Below, in pieces: positions 1 through 6,350 of a DNA stretch of 6,350 nt; the stretch's first letter is position 1; every line of letters starts with the position of its first letter. The stretch lies in the NCBI GenBank assembly GCA_016763715.1, contig JAESTG010000057.1:1-6350 (forward strand), given 5' to 3'. Source of the stretch: Flavobacteriaceae bacterium (GTDB lineage: Bacteria; Bacteroidota; Bacteroidia; Flavobacteriales; Flavobacteriaceae). The notes under the pieces are model-generated. The model did not search any database. It was given only the letters and a program-made list of their open reading frames with translations, and was not told the origin of the DNA. The position numbers were made by a program, and so were the translations under genes.

Positions 1-267
1 GAAATGCGCCAAATACTGAGCTCCATAACACACACCTAAAAGAGGTAGTTCCCCCTTAATCTCCGAAAGATCTGGGTGAGCAGCGTCATCAGATCGAACC
101 GAAAGAGGGCTTCCCGATAAAATAACAGCTTTAAAATTTGATAAATCTTGTGGTACTTTGTGATAAGGATGGATTTCGCAGTAAATGTTTAACTCTCTTA
201 CGCGCCTTGCAATTAACTGGGTGTATTGCGATCCAAAATCTAAAATGAGGACGTTGTTGTTTTGCAT
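1..267 (-). CDS. guaA: GMP synthase (glutamine-hydrolysing), N-terminal part
   Basis: This is the start of GMP synthase, the cytoplasmic enzyme that aminates XMP to GMP using ATP and glutamine, the last step of de novo guanine nucleotide synthesis. The 89 codons in the window read as a class I glutamine amidotransferase N-terminus. They open [20 protein letters not shown], followed by RRVRE, VILSGSP (residues 48-54) and the nucleophile elbow GVCYGAQ (78-84), with Cys80 as the expected catalytic cysteine. The start ATG at 267 is supported because family homology begins immediately after it; there is no Shine-Dalgarno sequence, as is usual in Bacteroidota. The rest of the amidotransferase domain and the ATP-pyrophosphatase and dimerisation domains lie beyond the left edge. 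It follows bshC in the same direction after 132 bp, so it may be read through from it, although I cannot identify a convincing promoter of its own. The identification is very secure. Confidence 0.97.
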   Translation of the reverse strand, partial: MQNNNVLILDFGSQYTQLIARRVRELNIYCEIHPYHKVPQDLSNFKAVILSGSPLSVRSDDAAHPDLSEIKGELPLLGVCYGAQYLAHF

Positions 268-397
268 GGGCAAAAATAACGTAAAAAAATAATTTGGGTA
301 AGCGATAAGGTGGAAAATTTTCTATAATTTTCGTCTTACAAGTCCTATCGTCCGTTTGCTAAATTATTTATTGAAATACGGTATCAAAAAGCAGCTT

Positions 398-421
398 ATT
401 TACAGTTCCAAAACTGTAAAT
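398..421 (-). terminator. hairpin over the bshC stop codon, possible weak terminator
   Basis: A perfect 10-bp inverted repeat (ATTTACAGTT / AACTGTAAAT, loop of 4 nt) covers the last six codons and the stop codon of bshC. On the minus-strand transcript it is followed after about seven nucleotides by a run of five T. The stem is AT-rich and the T-run is displaced, so termination would be inefficient. It could instead be a partial terminator or an mRNA 3'-end stabiliser between bshC and guaA, or a chance structure. Confidence 0.35.
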
Positions 422-1995
422 TCAAGGAACAAAGGGTCCAGATTTTCTTTTAACACAGAAAGCAGAGCATCCCCATATTCTAAGTAGAACTCTGAGAAAT
501 TGGTATTACGCTCTTGCAAGCTCATGTTTGGAAACAACTTATCTTGAATAGTCGTGAGTCGTTCCAACTGATCTCCCCATTTTCTTTTTTGAGCCTTAAG
601 TAACCTTTTTTCCAAATGAGCCAACCCATTAAGTTGTTTCTTTTCCTGAGCTGCAACTGCTCCAACAAAGGAAGCATCTGTTTTTTTGGCAAGATCATAT
701 AGATCAACAAATTGTTGTTGTAGATGTTTCTTCTGATTAGAAAAATCAATATTTATTGTCGAAAGTTCTTTGGTATATGATGCTGTCAATTCATGTTGTT
801 TCTGAAAAAGAGCAGCAACATCAATATTCAAATTTTGAAGTTTTACTGAATATTTTGTGGCAACTAGTAGTGCCGAATTCCGAAGTAATAAAATTGGAAA
901 CGGAACTTCAACACTTTCAAAATAATCTTTTAATTGAAACCAATAGGCAAGCTCTCCTCCTCCTCCTATATAGCACAAATTCGGCAAAATCACCTCTTGA
1001 TACAATGGACGAAGCAAGGCATTAGGTGAAAAACGCTCGGGATGTTCCTGTAACTCAGCTTTAATTTCTTCTGAAGTAAAAGAAATATCTGTGTCATTAA
1101 CATAAAAATGACCGTCTTCACTAATAATACGCTCTCGAATTCCTTCAACTAGATAAAACAAATTAATTTCACGTGGATGGACTTGCTCCCCATAGCCAGC
1201 AGTCACCAACCGTCCTGTAGTTTGGGTAACTTGTTTAAACGATCTATTTTCGGTTAATTCCAATTCAGCATAAGGAGTGAATACTTTTTTCAGAGAACTT
1301 CTATTGGCATCAATAATTACCAAACCATACTCCTTAAATAGTTCATTCCCTAAATAACGAGTGGCATCGGCCAAATTTTGGTGTTTTACATAGGCTTCAG
1401 AAAATAATGAAGTAAGCCGCTGCCCATTCACAGTGTTTCCAAAAGCAGCACTCACCACATTTAAAACTTCATCCAATCCTTCGTTGGAAAGTTCCCCAAC
1501 GGCTCCACCGCTCTGTCTACCCCAAGTCATTTTCTTACCATACAGATTGAAATAATTAATTTCATCAAAATCGTGATCCTCTGTAGCCATCCAATACACA
1601 GGAACAAAATTGTAGTCTGAATAGGTTTCACTAAGTTGTTCAGAAAGATTGATTACTGAAAATATCTTATATAAAAAATACATCGGGCCAGTAAACAAAT
1701 TAAGTTGGTGCCCAGTTGTAATAGTAAAGGTATTGTCTGAAGAAAGAGATGTAATGTTCCTTTGAGTAGCTTCGGAAATAACTGTGCCTTTGTATTGCAA
1801 TTCTAGCTCTCTCACCAAAATATCACGACTCTCCGAAGTAAAGGCTTTTTGTTTTTCTTCAAGCTGTTGCTTGAATTGACTAAGCTCTGGAAACCGATGA
1901 TAAAAAGGTGTTGTTGCCCCATCTTTTGCAAGGTAGTCGCACATCAACTTCGAAAAGTAACCTGTTTGGTGGTAGTGAATATTTTGTTTTGGCAT
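400..1995 (-). CDS. bshC: putative cysteine ligase BshC (bacillithiol biosynthesis)
   Basis: The 531-residue product matches BshC in length and layout. In the established pathway BshA and BshB make glucosaminyl-malate and BshC is assigned the final addition of cysteine to give bacillithiol, a cytosolic low-molecular-weight thiol. Visible family hallmarks are TTGHQLNLFTGP (residues 93-104), YWMATEDHDFDEIN (134-147), LLRPLYQEVILPN (327-339) and the glycine run with ELAYW (344-352), all in the Rossmann-like N-terminal part. A charged, helix-rich stretch at about 385-485 fits the C-terminal coiled coil of the family. It is followed by the conserved-looking tail FPNMSLQERNTNF (488-500). The start ATG at 1995 lies about 16 nt from the predicted transcription start and the stop is TAA. 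bshA and bshB are not in the window. The gene is intact and runs codirectionally into guaA. The name rests on family similarity; the catalytic role of BshC is less firmly shown biochemically than those of BshA and BshB. Confidence 0.95.
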   Translation of the reverse strand: MPKQNIHYHQTGYFSKLMCDYLAKDGATTPFYHRFPELSQFKQQLEEKQKAFTSESRDILVRELELQYKGTVISEATQRNITSLSSDNTFTITTGHQLNLFTGPMYFLYKIFSVINLSEQLSETYSDYNFVPVYWMATEDHDFDEINYFNLYGKKMTWGRQSGGAVGELSNEGLDEVLNVVSAAFGNTVNGQRLTSLFSEAYVKHQNLADATRYLGNELFKEYGLVIIDANRSSLKKVFTPYAELELTENRSFKQVTQTTGRLVTAGYGEQVHPREINLFYLVEGIRERIISEDGHFYVNDTDISFTSEEIKAELQEHPERFSPNALLRPLYQEVILPNLCYIGGGGELAYWFQLKDYFESVEVPFPILLLRNSALLVATKYSVKLQNLNIDVAALFQKQHELTASYTKELSTINIDFSNQKKHLQQQFVDLYDLAKKTDASFVGAVAAQEKKQLNGLAHLEKRLLKAQKRKWGDQLERLTTIQDKLFPNMSLQERNTNFSEFYLEYGDALLSVLKENLDPLFLEFTVLEL

Positions 1996-2017
1996 AGTTA
2001 TTTGTCGAAAATTGATT

Positions 2018-2045
2018 CAAAAATAAACACTTTTACAGCGACAAA
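2018..2045 (-). promoter_or_regulatory. candidate bshC promoter (Bacteroidota type)
   Basis: Read on the minus strand, TTTG (2045-2042) is followed after 16 nt by TATTTTTG (2025-2018). The latter is an exact match to the Bacteroidota -7 consensus TAnnTTTG; the -33 TTTG is exact but its spacing is one base below the usual 17-23. It would start transcription near 2011 and give a leader of about 16 nt to the bshC ATG. It was located by motif only. Confidence 0.5.
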
Positions 2046-2130
2046 TTCTAAAAATACGTTAATTCAATATCAAAGGAGCAAATTGAGTCCTTGAAATTGC
2101 GATTGATTGCAAATGTTAAAGCCTTAAAAT

Positions 2131-2161
2131 AATTATAAATAGAAATTCGATATTTATAATT
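2131..2161. repeat. perfect 11-bp inverted repeat upstream of the M14 peptidase gene
   Basis: The arms AATTATAAATA (2131-2141) and TATTTATAATT (2151-2161) are exact reverse complements separated by a 9-nt spacer. The element overlaps the expected -33 position of the candidate peptidase promoter and ends 5 bp before its -7 element. That placement would suit a dimeric transcription factor, or it may be an AT-rich upstream element. The arms contain no G or C, so chance is a real alternative. Confidence 0.5.
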
Positions 2162-2175
2162 TCTGTTACCTTTAG
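2146..2175 (+). promoter_or_regulatory. candidate promoter of the M14 peptidase gene
   Basis: TACCTTTA (2167-2174) is a one-mismatch match to the Bacteroidota -7 element TAnnTTTG, with TTCG (2146-2149), a one-mismatch -33 element, 17 nt upstream. Transcription would begin around 2181, leaving an A-rich leader of roughly 19 nt without a Shine-Dalgarno motif, which fits this phylum. The weak -33 overlaps the inverted repeat at 2131-2161, so a bound regulator could affect it. Confidence 0.45.
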
Positions 2176-2199
2176 CTTCCAAATTAACCAAAACATACA

Positions 2200-4710
2200 A
2201 TGTCTAAAATTATTACCCTCCTTTTCATCTTTGTCTCTATTTCTGTTTCTGCTCAATTACAATCTCCAAGCGATTTCCTTGGCTATGAGTTAGGCACCGA
2301 ATTTTCCCGTCACTCTGATGTTGTAAACTATTTCGAACATGTTGCCGAACAAAGTGATATGGTAGTTTACAATTCCTACGGAAAAACAAATGAGCGACGT
2401 CCATTAACCTACGCTATTATTTCTTCAGCAAAAAACTTAGCCAATATTGAAAACATTAGAAAAGATAACCTTAAAAATGCTGGATTGGAAAGCGGAAGTG
2501 CTAATCCACAAATAGCTATTGTTTGGTTAAGCTATAACGTACACGGAAACGAAGCCTCTAGTACCGAAGCATCAATGAATACGATGTATAAGCTTATTAC
2601 TGAAAAGAAAACTTGGTTAGAAAACACTGTGGTAATTATAGATCCTTGCGTGAACCCAGATGGCCGTGATCGTTACGCAAACTGGTACAATCAGGTAAAA
2701 TCCACTCCCTACAATAAAAAACAAGTTGCAGCAGAGCATAATGAACCTTGGCCTGGAGGACGACCAAATCATTATCTATTCGACTTAAATCGTGATTGGG
2801 CTTGGGCTACTCAGGTTGAAAGTCAGCAACGTTTAAAGATTTACAATAAGTGGATGCCTCATGTGCATGTCGATTTTCATGAACAAGGTATTAACAACCC
2901 TCACTACTTTGCACCTGCGGTAGAGCCGTATCATGAAATTATTAGTGATTTTCAGCGTGAATTTCAGGTCTCCATTGGTAAAAACCACGCCAAATATTTT
3001 GATTGTGAAGGTTGGTTATTCTTTACCCGAGAAAGTTTTGATTTATTATATCCTAGCTACGGAGACACCTATCCAATGTTTATGGGTGCCATTGGTATGA
3101 CCTATGAGCAGGCAGGTCACGGTCGGGCTGGTTTAGGAATTATGAACGACGATGGATTCGAATTAACACTTATTGACCGTATTGCACATCATACCACTAC
3201 TGGCTTATCTACCGTAGAGATGTCTTCGCTAAATGCAGCTAAGCTCAATTCAGAATTCAAAAAGTTTTTTCAGAATGAAAATTTGAAATATAAAAGTTAT
3301 GTTTTGAAGGGAAATCCAGACAAAATTAATGCGCTTACACAATTGTTAGATAAACATGAAATTAAATACGGTTTCTCTAGTGGTGGAAATGTGAATGGGT
3401 TTAGTTATGCTAAAAATGGAAATGGCACTATGAATACAGCTGGAGCGATGGTAGTAAGTACATCGCAGCCTAAAGGGAAAATGGTAAAAGCACTGTTTGA
3501 ACAAGATGCAAAATTAAGTGATCCTCTTACCTACGATATTACTGCTTGGAGTGTTCCTTATGCCTATGGATTGGATTGTATAGCTAGTACTTCATTGGTT
3601 TCAGTTAACGGAAGTAATCCTGCATTTAAGGAAGTTAATCAAATAGCACCAAGTTCCATTGCTGGATATATTGTCCCTTGGCATAGCATGACTGATGCGG
3701 TTTTTCTTTCAGAATTACTGCAGAATAATATACGTGTGCGTTTTTCAGAAAAGGATCTAAGTTTTAATGGAAAGAAATTTAATAAAGGAAGCTTGGTCAT
3801 CACAAAAAGTGACAATAGAACCAATACTGAATTTATGGCTACCGTTACTAAAATTGCCAACAAGCACGGTCGAAGTCTTTACACAACAATGACTAGTTTT
3901 AGTGACAATGGTTTTGACTTTGGGTCATCTAATATCAAAATGGTTCCAAAAAATAGAATTGCTGTATTGAAAGGAAAAGGCACATCATCACTAAGCTACG
4001 GTGCTATTTGGCACTTTTTTGAAACTCAGCTAAAGTACCCTTTAACTTCTATCGACACAGATAATTTCAATGTAAGGTCTTTAAAAGATTTTCAAGTACT
4101 CATTATTCCAAACGGGTATTACGGTCGTGTGCTTAAAGATGACACACTAGATGAATTGAGAGCATGGATTCGTTCTGGCGGAAAAGTAATTGCTATGGGA
4201 CGTTCTTTGAGTTCTTTTGTAGACAAAGATGGGTTTAGCCTAGCTCGAAACGAAGACGATTCTGAAGATTCTGACGACGACGATTCAGAAAATTCTGAAG
4301 ATTCTGACGATGACAAATTAATCCCTTATGATCAGCGAGAGCGTGCAAAAGTAAAGGATTTTATTACTGGAAGTATCTATAAGTTAACATTGGATAACTC
4401 TCACCCTATGGCTTTTGGTTATGACGATTCTTACTACAGTTTAAAATTGGGAGGGTCATCCTATCAATTTCTTGAAAACGGCTATAATGTAGGTTATATT
4501 AAAGGAGATGCGGTAAGCGTTTCAGGGTTTTCGGGAGACGATGCTAAAGCTGGTCTAAGTAACTCTATGATTTTTGGAGAAGAACGTATGGGCAGAGGAA
4601 GCATGGTCTATATGGTAGACGATGTATTGTTTCGCTCGTTTTGGGAAAATGGAAAATTATTTTTTGTAAACTCCTTGTTTTTTGTGAATTCTAATGTGGC
4701 GGGGTTGTAG
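2200..4710 (+). CDS. secreted M14-family zinc carboxypeptidase-like protein
   Basis: The 836-residue protein begins with a Sec signal peptide (hydrophobic 4-17, likely cleavage SVSA|Q near residue 18), so it acts in the periplasm or outside the cell; there is no lipobox cysteine and I see no obvious type IX sorting domain. Residues about 35-340 form an M14 carboxypeptidase domain. The HxxE zinc site is H115/E118 (NVHGNEAS), NPDGR is at 152-156, NRDW at 197-200 resembles the substrate-binding Asn-Arg pair, D-F-H at 225-227 gives the third zinc ligand H227, and TYEQ gives the likely catalytic E303. All expected active-site residues are present, so it should be an active metallopeptidase; the substrate is unknown. 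Residues about 585-820 resemble a glutamine amidotransferase-like fold without an evident nucleophile cysteine, probably non-catalytic. This part is interrupted by an acidic Asp/Ser/Glu tract at 685-705. The gene is monocistronic by context: it diverges from bshC and converges on the 50-codon gene. The start is supported by the signal peptide beginning at residue 1. Confidence 0.93.
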   Translation: MSKIITLLFIFVSISVSAQLQSPSDFLGYELGTEFSRHSDVVNYFEHVAEQSDMVVYNSYGKTNERRPLTYAIISSAKNLANIENIRKDNLKNAGLESGSANPQIAIVWLSYNVHGNEASSTEASMNTMYKLITEKKTWLENTVVIIDPCVNPDGRDRYANWYNQVKSTPYNKKQVAAEHNEPWPGGRPNHYLFDLNRDWAWATQVESQQRLKIYNKWMPHVHVDFHEQGINNPHYFAPAVEPYHEIISDFQREFQVSIGKNHAKYFDCEGWLFFTRESFDLLYPSYGDTYPMFMGAIGMTYEQAGHGRAGLGIMNDDGFELTLIDRIAHHTTTGLSTVEMSSLNAAKLNSEFKKFFQNENLKYKSYVLKGNPDKINALTQLLDKHEIKYGFSSGGNVNGFSYAKNGNGTMNTAGAMVVSTSQPKGKMVKALFEQDAKLSDPLTYDITAWSVPYAYGLDCIASTSLVSVNGSNPAFKEVNQIAPSSIAGYIVPWHSMTDAVFLSELLQNNIRVRFSEKDLSFNGKKFNKGSLVITKSDNRTNTEFMATVTKIANKHGRSLYTTMTSFSDNGFDFGSSNIKMVPKNRIAVLKGKGTSSLSYGAIWHFFETQLKYPLTSIDTDNFNVRSLKDFQVLIIPNGYYGRVLKDDTLDELRAWIRSGGKVIAMGRSLSSFVDKDGFSLARNEDDSEDSDDDDSENSEDSDDDKLIPYDQRERAKVKDFITGSIYKLTLDNSHPMAFGYDDSYYSLKLGGSSYQFLENGYNVGYIKGDAVSVSGFSGDDAKAGLSNSMIFGEERMGRGSMVYMVDDVLFRSFWENGKLFFVNSLFFVNSNVAGL
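4259..4314 (+). repeat. 33-bp period tandem duplication encoding an acidic tract
   Basis: The 19-bp string ATTCTGAAGATTCTGACGA occurs at 4259-4277 and again at 4292-4310, exactly 33 bp (11 codons) apart, and the match continues after one mismatch to 4314. It encodes DSEDSDDDDSE (peptidase residues 687-697) followed by NSEDSDDD (698-705). The pattern indicates a recent in-frame duplication that lengthened an acidic loop. Confidence 0.85.
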
Positions 4711-4777
4711 ATAGTAATTGAAAAAAATATATTAAAAGCAGAACTTAAAAATAAAACAGTTTTTAAAACAAAACCTG
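4711..4777. other. convergent intergenic spacer
   Basis: This 67-bp, very AT-rich gap separates the 3' ends of the peptidase gene (plus) and the 50-codon gene (minus). It holds only a weak AT-only inverted repeat, TTAAAAA (4745-4751) with TTTTTAA (4760-4766), and no clear GC-containing terminator stem. How transcription ends on either strand here is not visible. Confidence 0.5.
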
Positions 4778-4930
4778 CTACGCAACATTCCACAGAGAAT
4801 CCTGATCCTCGTTCATTTTCGCATAGGAAATAGACGTTAATTGTCTGTCTATAGCCTCTTTAATCGCTCTTTCGTAAATATCAGCAGTTTTCTTAGCAAT
4901 GTTTTTTTGTATAAATTTTTCTTCTTGCAT
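4778..4930 (-). CDS. hypothetical protein, 50 residues
   Basis: I do not recognise this gene. It would encode a 50-residue, highly charged, soluble protein starting MQEEKFIQKNIAKKTADIYE and ending in SLWNVA. Residues about 5-30 look amphipathic and helical with alternating Lys/Glu/Arg, and there is no signal peptide, membrane segment or cysteine. The frame stays open upstream to an ATG at 5107, but that stretch would encode low-complexity residues (a run of Ile, Tyr-rich) and would contain the hairpin at 5048-5071 and the candidate promoter at 4976-4983, so I choose the ATG at 4930. Support for a real gene is the protein-like composition after this Met and the exact -7 motif upstream. It stands alone between the convergent peptidase gene and the terminated cytochrome-like gene. 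A chance reading frame is not excluded. Confidence 0.6.
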   Translation of the reverse strand: MQEEKFIQKNIAKKTADIYERAIKEAIDRQLTSISYAKMNEDQDSLWNVA

Positions 4931-4975
4931 AAAGGTACTCTTATGAGTTATTATTATTATCAGGGAGTGATAGTA

Positions 4976-4983
4976 CAAATATA
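4976..4983 (-). promoter_or_regulatory. candidate -7 element for the 50-codon gene
   Basis: Read on the minus strand this is TATATTTG, an exact TAnnTTTG match, which would start transcription near 4969 and leave a leader of about 39 nt to the ATG at 4930. I find no clear TTTG -33 element at the usual spacing, so strength is uncertain. Confidence 0.4.
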
Positions 4984-5047
4984 CAACGGTTTTGCCAGAA
5001 TAATCGTACGTATTAACACGTAATCTGAATAGGTTTTTTCCCCTTTT

Positions 5048-5071
5048 AAAAATAGGATTTGTCCTATTTTT
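5048..5071 (-). terminator. factor-independent terminator of the cytochrome-like gene
   Basis: A perfect 10-bp stem, AAAAATAGGA (5048-5057) with TCCTATTTTT (5062-5071) and a 4-nt loop, lies 40 bp past the stop codon of the minus-strand gene ending at 5112. The A-tract on one side and T-tract on the other give a U-run on either transcript, so it could act in both directions. It also insulates the 50-codon gene from read-through. Confidence 0.65.
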
Positions 5072-5111
5072 CAGTAATGATAGCACTTCACAGCCAAAAA
5101 GAGTCAAATCA

Positions 5112-6350
5112 TTATTTCTGAATGGAATCTACCAATTGTACCCGTTGCGACACCGCATCTAAGTACACAAAACTGAGATCGGCTCCAGCATTGCCGTGAC
5201 AACTCATACAACTTCGATTACTCACTTGCTTGGGTTTACCGTCTACTTCACAATACGTAGACATATAGGATTCAATCACAGTATTCCGCAAAAACCGAGG
5301 CACCATGGTAAAACAGTCGTTACCCATACCGTTGTCTTTACAGTTTTTAGCACTTATGCCGCCGCCCTGTTGTCGACCATTCAATGCCCATTGAGTATTA
5401 ACTAATACATAATTTGCAAATGGTGAATTTACTTTTGCAAGTTCAGATTGAAAAGCAGCATTCAGTTTTTGAGCAACCGAATCAATAGGAACTAACCTTG
5501 TGAGCTGATTCGGGCTGTCTTTTAATTCAGCAATAAAACGATTGATATCTACATTAGGACAACCGGCAACTGCAGGGTCCTTATATAAAAAAGGTAACTG
5601 ATAACAATTATCCAATTCTTTTAAATTCGAATTATAAAAAATACCTGTTGGGTTTTCTGCTCCAGCATCAGGCACATTGTCTTTATGCTCGAAGGTTATC
5701 CAAATCCATTGAGGAGCATAATAAGTTTTACGTGCAATATGAAGGCCTACCAATGCCATGGGTGCTGTTCGGCACTTTCCAGTTTCAGAATCATAAATAA
5801 GTGCATTGCGTACCAAAAATCGTTTTTTAGCCGCCTCAATATCTATTGCATCCCTTTGATTACATTCTGCTTTCAAACACAATTCCTTCCATGCCGACTT
5901 CACTTCCATAGAACCTTCATTATAAGCTCCATCATCCCTATTATCTGGAAAATTCACTTTATTTGCCAATCCTTTAGGACCACTTGGAGTTAAATTTAGA
6001 CTAGCCGCTCTACCATCACCAACGAGATATTCGAACTCCGTTCGGTTAAACAGAACCTCATAGCGAACACGTGTACTATCTTGGTCTACGAGGTAGCCAA
6101 AACTCCCCGCAAATGCCTGTCCCGTTTCATTAACAACATCTCTAGCCTTGGATCCCATGGTAATAATAAAGTCAAAATCCTTTGTCTGACAGCTATCACC
6201 TACAATGCCAGGTATTTTTTGATTCCATGGTTGATCTACAGGGTTCCAACTAATATTTCCAGGCTGAAAGACTTCAAATGTAGGTTTATAAGTTTCCCAT
6301 ACGGTGGGCATTTTTTCATTATTGGTGAATGGTAAATTTGTATTCGCCTC
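5112..6350 (-). CDS. cytochrome c family protein, C-terminal part (N-terminus off window)
   Basis: The reading frame is open through the right edge, giving 412 residues; the Met at 6311 is probably internal because 13 further codons without a stop lie upstream and no signal peptide follows it. Numbering from that Met, the C-terminus carries one CxxCH heme-attachment motif, SCMSCHGNAGADLSF (367-381; C368, C371, H372). Ahead of it are conserved-looking segments: MPTVWETYKPTFEVF (1-15), RYEVLFNRTEFEYL (83-96), GSMEVKSAWKEL (133-144), ALVGLHIARKT (186-196), APQWIWITFEHKDNVPDA (199-216) and YVLVNTQW (301-308). From memory this matches a family of single-heme cytochrome c family proteins of about 500-600 residues; no electron partner or substrate is known to me. 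Covalent heme implies export, so the missing N-terminus should hold a signal. Nine further cysteines (41, 145, 150, 180, 236, 251, 324, 333, 354) suggest disulfides. The gene ends in TAA followed by a terminator hairpin. Confidence 0.82.
   Translation of the reverse strand, partial: EANTNLPFTNNEKMPTVWETYKPTFEVFQPGNISWNPVDQPWNQKIPGIVGDSCQTKDFDFIITMGSKARDVVNETGQAFAGSFGYLVDQDSTRVRYEVLFNRTEFEYLVGDGRAASLNLTPSGPKGLANKVNFPDNRDDGAYNEGSMEVKSAWKELCLKAECNQRDAIDIEAAKKRFLVRNALIYDSETGKCRTAPMALVGLHIARKTYYAPQWIWITFEHKDNVPDAGAENPTGIFYNSNLKELDNCYQLPFLYKDPAVAGCPNVDINRFIAELKDSPNQLTRLVPIDSVAQKLNAAFQSELAKVNSPFANYVLVNTQWALNGRQQGGGISAKNCKDNGMGNDCFTMVPRFLRNTVIESYMSTYCEVDGKPKQVSNRSCMSCHGNAGADLSFVYLDAVSQRVQLVDSIQK

Noticed and set aside
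271..278. Exact TATTTTTG (-7 type) on the minus strand just before guaA
   Set aside because: Transcription would begin at or inside the guaA start codon and there is no -33 TTTG at a suitable distance; it is probably chance in a T-rich leader.
4119..4316. Minus-strand Ser/Glu-rich open frame inside the peptidase gene
   Set aside because: It is the antisense image of the Asp/Ser/Glu repeat tract in the peptidase, which explains its odd composition.
4737..4779. Interrupted hairpin AGCAG...CTGCT enclosing an AT-only stem between the convergent genes, as a bidirectional terminator
   Set aside because: The outer 5-bp arms and inner 7-bp arms are separated by unequal bulges (3 and 8 nt) and one arm overlaps a stop codon; too weak to call.
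4931..5107. Upstream extension of the 50-codon gene to an ATG at 5107
   Set aside because: The extension runs through the strong hairpin at 5048-5071 and the -7 element, and encodes low-complexity residues unlike a folded N-terminus.
6309..6311. ATG at 6311 as the true start of the cytochrome-like gene
   Set aside because: The frame is open for 13 more codons to the window edge, no signal peptide follows this Met, and covalent heme attachment requires export.
5196..6335. Plus-strand open frames opposite the cytochrome-like gene (5196-5405, 5685-5993, 6081-6335)
   Set aside because: They are antisense to a clearly coding frame, have no recognisable homology, and lack promoters or plausible composition.

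Overview
The window looks like chromosome from an AT-rich member of the Bacteroidota, most likely a Flavobacteriaceae relative. Three things point there: a BshC-type bacillithiol gene next to guaA, a large secreted M14 peptidase whose signal peptide ends in the SAQ pattern common in this phylum, and start regions with no Shine-Dalgarno motif but with TAnnTTTG-type (-7) promoter elements. I see no tRNA, rRNA, CRISPR array, insertion sequence or phage gene.

Layout from left to right. Positions 1-267 (minus) hold the N-terminal 89 codons of guaA (GMP synthase), which runs off the left edge. Positions 400-1995 (minus) hold bshC, the putative cysteine-adding enzyme of bacillithiol synthesis, complete and in the same direction as guaA. 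A 204-bp divergent intergenic region (1996-2199) carries a candidate promoter for each flanking gene and a perfect 11-bp inverted repeat upstream of the peptidase. Positions 2200-4710 (plus) hold an exported 836-residue M14 zinc carboxypeptidase-like protein with a C-terminal amidotransferase-like region interrupted by a repeat-built acidic tract. Facing it, 4778-4930 (minus) is a 50-codon gene of unknown function, preceded by a -7 element. A strong hairpin at 5048-5071 lies just downstream of the last gene. Positions 5112-6350 (minus) hold the C-terminal 412 residues of a cytochrome c family protein with one CxxCH heme site; its N-terminus is beyond the right edge.

The genes do not form one pathway. 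guaA and bshC are housekeeping or redox-buffer genes that may be cotranscribed. The peptidase and the cytochrome-like protein are envelope proteins with their own transcription units. Nothing here amounts to a clear undescribed system. The most interesting items are the promoter-proximal palindrome, the 33-bp duplication that builds the acidic insert, the small orphan gene, and the one-heme, cysteine-rich cytochrome-like protein.
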